Assembly: GCA_027489355.1 (NCBI GenBank)
Contig: JAIXZY010000075.1
Coordinates: 1-64,000, forward strand
DNA: 64,000 bases
DNA from: Paracoccaceae bacterium
GTDB taxonomy: Bacteria > Pseudomonadota > Alphaproteobacteria > Rhodobacterales > Rhodobacteraceae
Direction: 5' to 3'
Below are positions 63,001-64,000 of the stretch, one piece after another. Both the position numbers and the translations under genes were made by a program. Under the pieces are notes generated by a model. It was given only the letters and a program-made list of their open reading frames with translations. It did no database searches and was not told the origin of the DNA. The stretch's first letter is position 1, and the number at the start of each line of letters is the position of its first letter.

Positions 63001-63406
63001 AGAAGTAGCTGCCCATCCCGCAGCCCGCGAAGACGCCGATGCGGCCCTTGAACCCTTCCGGAGTGTGCCCGGCATTCTCCAGCGCCTCCCAGGCGACTTC
63101 CAGGAACTGGCGGTGTTGGGGGTCCAGGATCGCGGCTTCCTTCGGCGAAAACCCGAAGAACTCGGCGTCGAAACGGTCGTAGCCTTCCAGAAGGGCGGCG
63201 GCCGGGACGTAGTTCGGGTTGCGCAACACGGCCGGGCTTTCGCCCGAAGCGAGGATCTCCTCCTCGGTCAGGCGGCGCACGGCGGAACGCCCCTCGCGCA
63301 GGTTGTCCCAATAGGCCTGAATGTCGGCGGCGCCCGGCAGGTGGGCGGCCATGCCGACGATGGCAATATCCGTTTCTGCGGGAAGGTCCTGCATTGCGTC
63401 CTTCAT
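57083..63406 (-). CDS. Type I PKS module KS-AT-KR-DH-carrier-thioesterase
   Basis: 2,107 residues from ATG at 63406 (GAGAGGG upstream). In order: ketosynthase (about 10-440; Cys about 185 in TACSTSLVATH, His in ECHGTGT and NIGHLDTAAG); acyltransferase (about 530-850; Ser about 633 in GHSMGE); ketoreductase (about 1140-1330; TGGFGGIG, Tyr in ADYVAANEYL, VDD resembling the B-type LDD); dehydratase-like region (about 1370-1640; DDHRLLDGTAVLPG with His and LHPALYDIG with Asp); carrier (about 1725-1790; GGHSLIAVRL); thioesterase (about 1830-2100; GFSGGG, LLDTPLP, GDHDSMV). The order KR before DH differs from the textbook DH-KR. It is the first gene of the PKS-NRPS-PPTase-SGNH operon. Confidence 0.9.
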   Translation of the reverse strand: MKDAMQDLPAETDIAIVGMAAHLPGAADIQAYWDNLREGRSAVRRLTEEEILASGESPAVLRNPNYVPAAALLEGYDRFDAEFFGFSPKEAAILDPQHRQFLEVAWEALENAGHTPEGFKGRIGVFAGCGMGSYFYFNLCSNPALVESTGMFLLRHTGNDKDFLSTRVSHVFDLKGPSLGLQTACSTSLVATHYAIQALLNGECDMALAGGVTIDLPQGRGYIYKEGEVLSPDGVCHAFDHRAQGTVFGSGAGTVLLRRLEDALADGDHIWGVIKGSAVNNDGAAKAGYLAPSVEGQSACVATALAVAGTPAETIDYVECHGTGTYLGDPIEVAALTEAFRRTTNEKGFAKIGSVKTNIGHLDTAAGVASLIKTTLALHHGQMPPSLNFEAPNPAIDFDGSPFRVNDRLNDWPRRKGPRRAGVNSLGVGGTNAFVVVQEPPALAASEASDWPFQLITFSARSQSALGEASSRLAAHLRAHPEQDLADVAWTLKHGRRAFEHRRVLVAETHEEAAQMLEAGDPRRVFTQRRLGDRPDVVFMFPGGGAQYPNMARDLYETEPVFAEWMDRGLAALGDAEAETRALWLPAKGQEQAAAEALRQPSKQLPLILIVEVALAKLWESWGVQPAVLIGHSMGENAAACVAGVMTLEAAVGLVRLRGQLFDTVPAGGMLSVPLSEAALKPYLGDLDIASVNAPELTVVSGSDAGLKDLAERLKADGIDTTRIAIDIAAHSKMLEGILAAFRAHLAGMHLSPPQIPIISNRSGQVLTDAEATSLDYWVAHLRNTVRFADGMATLRQKADRVYLEVGPGRAMASLAQANGAMGGQPVPASLRHPDDSVSDDRHFIATLGRLWACGAEPDLTQLWGEAKRRRVPLPTYPFQRSRYFVERGQPAVVTEADLTPARHDSVTDFGYKIGWRVMPADCPVDVETELGAPLTWLVFADEAGLARAAVQRLRAASHRVITVHAGDAFARTSDDTYTLAPEHGREGYDALLADLAQRDLSPARIAHFWLVTEKEAFRPGSSFFQRNLEQGFWSLFFLGQAIAEIGLKPLPHLTVVTSGAAQVRTEALPYPEKATVAGPVRVMPRELPGLTASLLDVTLDKKIAPETVSAVLEEMLATPANTAAAIRGSRRLETRLVPAKLPEQAEVPEGSVWVITGGFGGIGVTVAERLMRDRHAKVALIGRHLPETGSVRAGVLSRLERLGRVMAVAADVCNPEDMRAAFARVRAEFGPIYGVVHAAGTVDDAPLLGKDPGSADAVLSPKVHGTKLLDTLLPDGSVDRIVLFSSTSTVLTPAGQADYVAANEYLNAFAKSRAGGLTKVTSVNWGIWSGIGMAADADARRQGKDAGAPLPGQLVLERMQKGEDETRFHATLTKDQWVMDDHRLLDGTAVLPGSAYPEIAGEALAAAGAKTGFQLTDLTVFRPLRLEADLPRDFRVSLTRSRDGKQRLQARALEPQGWALTAEMGVAPLDAPAGTIDLTAIAARCPDKATAAGGENLPSAQEDRIAFGPRWQVLKATALGNREGLATLSLPPQAVVDTATAALHPALYDIGTGWGIALLPKVAEGFVWAPVTTTSVSVHGALPAEIRSWVRLSGTPTDDTASFDVSLTDPSGKVLVEVEGITFRKVAFEEALAKPQPPNPREVIRDDDQRGQSPAEQRLAQALAGGIRPAEGAEAFLRAIAADSAQVLVSSLDLDALVRQANAPIAAETEGPGFARPDLESAYVAPRNSVERTLAGFWAELLGVAEVGVEDDFFALGGHSLIAVRLFAMIRRQWKVDFPISVLFEAPTIARCAQLIIDRIGPQDDSAPAPTELADPAGPKFTHLVAMHRGDGGPKTPFFLVAGMFGNVLNLRHLASLLGTDRPFYGLQAKGLFGDDKPHMTIEEAAASCLAEIRQVQPKGPYLLGGFSGGGLTAWEIGQMLRAQGEEVALMVLLDTPLPVRPFLTKPDKALIKLAELRAGGPQFLAEWAKRRWEWERSRRAKAANEPDPTVPSYNNAAIEAAFRHAIGVYDLKGWEDGKVVLYRPPLDRRYKVTGGNWVSEAREYVFHDNLWTPYAPRLEVVEVPGDHDSMVLEPNVRVLAARMKAAIQAAEAGEFRAPDQRLAAE

Positions 63407-63809
63407 GCGACTGCCCTCTCGACTGCTGTGTGGCGGGCGGCGCCCTGGCCGCACCCGAACCGCGTCTGCCCGACGCCACCCCCTGGTTGCGAGGGGTCTT
63501 CCAGACGTTCCGGCACCAACATGCCTGCCTCGTACATGGCCAAAATCCGCCAGCTGGCCAGAGTCATCAACGATTCGCGCGCCGTAAAAATTTCCTTGGA
63601 CTTTCCTACAGCACCTTGCCCCGATACGCACGGACCTTGGACAAGAAAAACGCCATTTCCGGGGCAAACCTGCGTCTAGGCGGCTGATTTCCCTACTTTG
63701 TTGCCAAGCTGGCATCAGTAGACTGGAAGCCGTCGCCAGACCCTCGAAGTTTGCTTATTTAGGGGGAACAGCTCCCCAAGGGGCCGGGGAATTGCTTTAA
63801 GGTGAGTAG
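63407..63809. promoter_or_regulatory. 403-bp divergent region upstream of the PKS operon
   Basis: Shared by the leftward PKS operon and the rightward 63810 gene. It contains a less GC-rich patch at about 63575-63700 (AAAAATTTCC, AAGAAAAACGCC). I see no convincing paired -35/-10 and no hairpin. It is the only candidate location for the PKS/NRPS promoter. Confidence 0.5.
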
Positions 63810-64000
63810 ATGACGCGCAGTAGATCCCGCAAGTTGTTATCCCGCATCCTGTGGTTCGATCCGGATGCCGGTAACGACCTGCCTGCTGCCCAGACCGAAG
63901 CCAGTCTCCAGCCCGACCCTGCGCCCGCGCCCGTCGCCTCTGCGGTGGTCGAGCCTGATCCCGGTCCGGTGCCGTCCAAGCGCCCGCGGTCCCGCATCCT
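63810..64000 (+). CDS. Unknown protein, N-terminal part (truncated by window edge)
   Basis: ATG at 63810 follows AAGGTGAG. The visible 63 codons read MTRSRSRKLLSRILWFDPDA, then a Pro/Ala-rich stretch (PDPAPAPVASAVVEPDP). The N-terminus is basic. It is divergent from the PKS operon and could belong to the EPS locus; too little is visible to assign it. Confidence 0.55.
   Translation, partial: MTRSRSRKLLSRILWFDPDAGNDLPAAQTEASLQPDPAPAPVASAVVEPDPGPVPSKRPRSRI

Noticed and set aside
1-64000. CRISPR arrays, insertion sequences, integrases or rRNA genes
   Set aside because: No regularly spaced repeats, no transposase or integrase motifs and no rRNA sequence were found.

Overview
This is a GC-rich window, densely coded on both strands. 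Gene content and order (ribB-ribH-nusB, cobS next to a divergent cobT, dispersed his genes, an Lrp/LysE pair, an Sfp-type PPTase beside an NRPS/PKS) suggest an alphaproteobacterium close to Rhodobacteraceae. The assignment rests on gene content and recognised protein families only.

The left half (about 1-33 kb) is mainly housekeeping. It holds a Suv3-like helicase cut by the left edge, riboflavin and NusB genes, late cobalamin genes, a 987-codon pilus-assembly-like membrane protein, a SIMPL protein followed by two unknown exported proteins, metY, a Kef-type antiporter, an Lrp/LysE pair, DDAH, a methionine aminopeptidase, tRNA-Tyr, rlmB, and hisE, hisF, hisA, hisH and hisB scattered among unrelated genes. 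Three genes here are broken by what looks like one base each: a VOC protein (in-frame TAG), a polytopic membrane protein (frameshift) and an EamA transporter (frameshift). A perfect 15-bp palindrome recurs three times between genes in the same orientation, twice just upstream of a biosynthetic gene (metY, hisF).

The right half (about 33-64 kb) is an exopolysaccharide locus. It has manC, a PIG-L deacetylase, an initiating sugar transferase, an MsbA-type ABC transporter, a 2OG-Fe(II) oxygenase, six further glycosyltransferases of the GT2, GT4 and GT26 types, a Wzy/ligase-like polymerase, a short Wza-type export protein and an outer-membrane beta-barrel.

Fused to the right of this locus is a tightly coupled minus-strand operon: PKS, then NRPS, then PPTase, then an SGNH-like exported protein. 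The NRPS is formyltransferase - condensation-like remnant - adenylation domain split by a luciferase-like monooxygenase - carrier protein. The PKS is KS-AT-KR-DH-carrier-thioesterase. The adenylation pocket reads almost exactly as a glycine code. The simplest reading is that N-formylated, possibly oxidised, glycine is loaded, extended once and reduced, then released as a small amino-acyl product. Its position suggests a role linked to the polysaccharide. This is the best candidate in the window for an undescribed system.
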